From JAAEPI01 sp965212145 (GTDB taxonomy: Bacteria; Bacteroidota; Bacteroidia; Cytophagales; Cyclobacteriaceae): a DNA stretch of 64,000 nt. The notes beneath the pieces are model-generated. The model saw nothing but the letters and a program-made list of their open reading frames with translations. It was not told where the DNA came from and did no database searches. The stretch is taken from the NCBI GenBank assembly GCA_965212145.1, contig CBDBUY010000009.1:1054001-1118000 (forward strand), written 5' to 3'. The position numbers were made by a program, and so were the translations under genes. This document shows, piece after piece, positions 62,563-64,000 of the stretch; position 1 is the first letter of the stretch; every line of letters begins with the position of its first letter.

Positions 62563-63744
62563 TTATTCTTCCGGTAAAGCGTTCAGTTCCTTTTCCAATT
62601 TATCTGCTTTTGTAGACTGTCCAGTTAAGTCATACATGTAAATCAACCGCTCCAAAACATCTCTTTCAGTTGACTTGAGTTCATATAATTTCTCCCAAGT
62701 AGGTAATGCCTCGCCAAAAGCTGCTTTAATCTTCGGTTCCAATTCTTTCGCTTTTTTCTGATCAGCCTTGCTATAGCCAAGTAGGTTTTTTTCTTTTTGC
62801 AAAAGGGTACCTCTGTTGTATAGAATGGCCGCTTTATTAAAATACGCATCGTAATAAGAAGCGTCAACCTCTACTGCCTTATTGTACCATTCTATTGCCT
62901 TATCTTTTTCATCACTTTCCTCGTAGAGAATTCCTAAGAAAAACGGTAGCAAAGCATTCTCGGGTTCGTTTTGAATTGCCAACTCAAGTTGATTTCTAGC
63001 CTCGTCAAGTTTTCCCATTTTTCGTAGAATTTCTACTTCTTGACGATTAAGCATGTTGTCCGCTGGATAAAATCCTTTGGCTCTTCTCACCACTGCGAGT
63101 GCACTTTCTAGATCCTCGTTCTCCATGTGAATTCTGATCATATTCAGAATAACATTTTTACTTTTTGCCCCCCTGCTTAAAGACATCTCGAACATTTCTA
63201 TCGCCCTGTCATTCAGATCACCATTTATTGCCGCATAACCCGCATTTGTTAGTGCGTTTGTATCCTGAGGCATAATTTGGGCAGCTTTATAAAAAGAACC
63301 AATGGCCACATCGTAAGAATCAGCTTCATATTCTTGAACAGCCTTATTAAAATAATAGCCGTACCACGTGTTCATCTGTTGTTCCATTAAAATCGGAATA
63401 CCGTTAGCTCCAGTAACGAAATATCCTTTCCCATTTTCATCTAATTCCTGCGCTTTGCCAAAAGATTCCATGGCGATCTCCAGCGCATTATCAGACAACC
63501 CACTATATGCGTCATTGGATGTAGTATCAATCGAAGCATAAATCAAACCTCGATAATACCAGGTCTTACCGTCATTCATGGTTTTCTCGAATGTAGTGGC
63601 GTCATCAATAATCGCCTTGGCCTCTGCAAGCTCACCTTTATCCCAATGTGCTTTTGCCTTGTTAACGTTTGGCTTTTTCTTCTTCTGCGCATCCGCTGCT
63701 ACAAACATGAGAAGCATGATGCCGAATGTTAATATTCTTTTCAT
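62563..63744 (-). CDS. Exported TPR-repeat protein
   Basis: 393 residues with a signal peptide (MKRILTFGIMLLMFVAADAQ), then a basic KKKKPNVNKAKAHWDKGELAEAK start and about seven TPR-type repeats (ALTNAGYAAINGDLNDRAIEMFEMSL, LLPFFLGILYEESDEKDKAIEWYNKAVEVDASYYDAYFNKAA are the clearest). Periplasmic scaffold, partner unknown. The start lies 9 bp after the gyrA stop on the same strand, so the two are probably cotranscribed. Confidence 0.9.
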   Translation of the reverse strand: MKRILTFGIMLLMFVAADAQKKKKPNVNKAKAHWDKGELAEAKAIIDDATTFEKTMNDGKTWYYRGLIYASIDTTSNDAYSGLSDNALEIAMESFGKAQELDENGKGYFVTGANGIPILMEQQMNTWYGYYFNKAVQEYEADSYDVAIGSFYKAAQIMPQDTNALTNAGYAAINGDLNDRAIEMFEMSLSRGAKSKNVILNMIRIHMENEDLESALAVVRRAKGFYPADNMLNRQEVEILRKMGKLDEARNQLELAIQNEPENALLPFFLGILYEESDEKDKAIEWYNKAVEVDASYYDAYFNKAAILYNRGTLLQKEKNLLGYSKADQKKAKELEPKIKAAFGEALPTWEKLYELKSTERDVLERLIYMYDLTGQSTKADKLEKELNALPEE

Positions 63745-63753
63745 AATTGGACT

Positions 63754-64000
63754 TTATTCGTTATCTGGTTTTTCTTCACTTTTATTTTCGTCTTCCGGAG
63801 TGGATTCTTCACCCTCTTCTACGGGTGAAATTCTCTCCACTGCAGCTATTTCGTCGTTTTCATTTAATCTTATCAACTTAACACCTTGCGTGGCTCGTCC
63901 CATCACTCTCAGGGTATCAACTTCCATGCGAATGGCGATTCCTGATTTGTTAATAATCATTAATTCGTCTCCATCCTCAACGTCCTGTATGGCAACTAAT
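63754..64000 (-). CDS. gyrA: DNA gyrase subunit A, C-terminal end (partial)
   Basis: The reading frame enters from beyond position 64000 and ends at 63754, so only the last 82 codons are present. LVAIQDVEDGDELMIINKSGIAIRM, LRVMGRATQGVKLIRL and EIAAVERI are the last blade of the GyrA C-terminal beta-pinwheel that wraps DNA, followed by an acidic tail (EEGEESTPEDENKSEEKPDNE) as in other Bacteroidota. TRVMGRATQGV-type sequences distinguish GyrA from ParC. The Met at 63960 is internal, not a start. Confidence 0.92.
   Translation of the reverse strand, partial: LVAIQDVEDGDELMIINKSGIAIRMEVDTLRVMGRATQGVKLIRLNENDEIAAVERISPVEEGEESTPEDENKSEEKPDNE

Overview
The window is a piece of a Bacteroidota chromosome, most likely a free-living, probably marine member of the Cytophagales. 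This rests on SusC/SusD pairs, many lipoprotein and Sec signal peptides, a type IX secretion C-terminal domain on a glycanase, N-terminal-TM AraC and Reg_prop/Y_Y_Y regulators, a futalosine-independent menaquinone pair (menF-menI), and moderately AT-rich DNA. Species-level assignment is inference. No rRNA, tRNA, CRISPR array, transposase or integrase was recognised.

Layout. 1-5.6 kb: the menF start and a MenI-like thioesterase, a DEDDh exonuclease, a fasciclin protein, a bacterial voltage-gated sodium channel, a secreted GH16 glucanase and a TonB-type protein. 5.7-9.5 kb: a tight SDR/acyl-CoA dehydrogenase/APH-kinase/SDR operon, a split version of the ACAD10/11 (Lva-type) hydroxyacyl-CoA route. 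9.6-19 kb: patatin, TspO-like and nitronate monooxygenase genes, an SRAP protein that has lost its catalytic Cys2, and a CHAT-TPR protein divergent from an OmpL47-type repeat protein. 19.4-26.4 kb: a six-gene signalling operon. Its histidine kinase carries an ethylene-receptor (ETR1)-type membrane domain with the copper-binding Cys and His in place; it is followed by two lone receivers, a receiver-adenylate cyclase, a membrane protein and a metallo-beta-lactamase-fold hydrolase. 26.6-30.9 kb: barrel protein, AraC regulator, serine hydrolase, greB.

31.1-38.6 kb is an AT-rich island bounded by diverged direct repeats of about 220-250 bp. It carries a Dam-type adenine methyltransferase translationally coupled to a PD-(D/E)XK - DGQHR - HEPN fusion protein, a two-TM protein, a second DGQHR protein and a second PD-(D/E)XK nuclease with a DUF5655-like end. 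This looks like an undescribed modification/restriction (anti-phage) locus. Its right side is 1.2 kb of non-coding DNA packed with palindromes, an exact 70-bp duplication and hairpins that differ by compensatory changes; related hairpins recur at 55.3-55.9 kb.

38.7-55.2 kb is a polysaccharide utilisation locus, probably for a mixed-linkage or branched beta-glucan of the laminarin type: a kinase-less Reg_prop/Y_Y_Y/LuxR regulator divergent from susC-susD, two tandemly duplicated PKD surface lipoproteins, GH5 with CBM6-like modules and a T9SS tail, GH16, an MFS sugar porter and GH30. 56-64 kb: a GAF-hybrid kinase convergent with a lone receiver, a DoxX-like gene, a TetR-AarF/UbiB kinase pair, a MORN-type lipoprotein, a small unknown, a TPR protein and the 3' end of gyrA.
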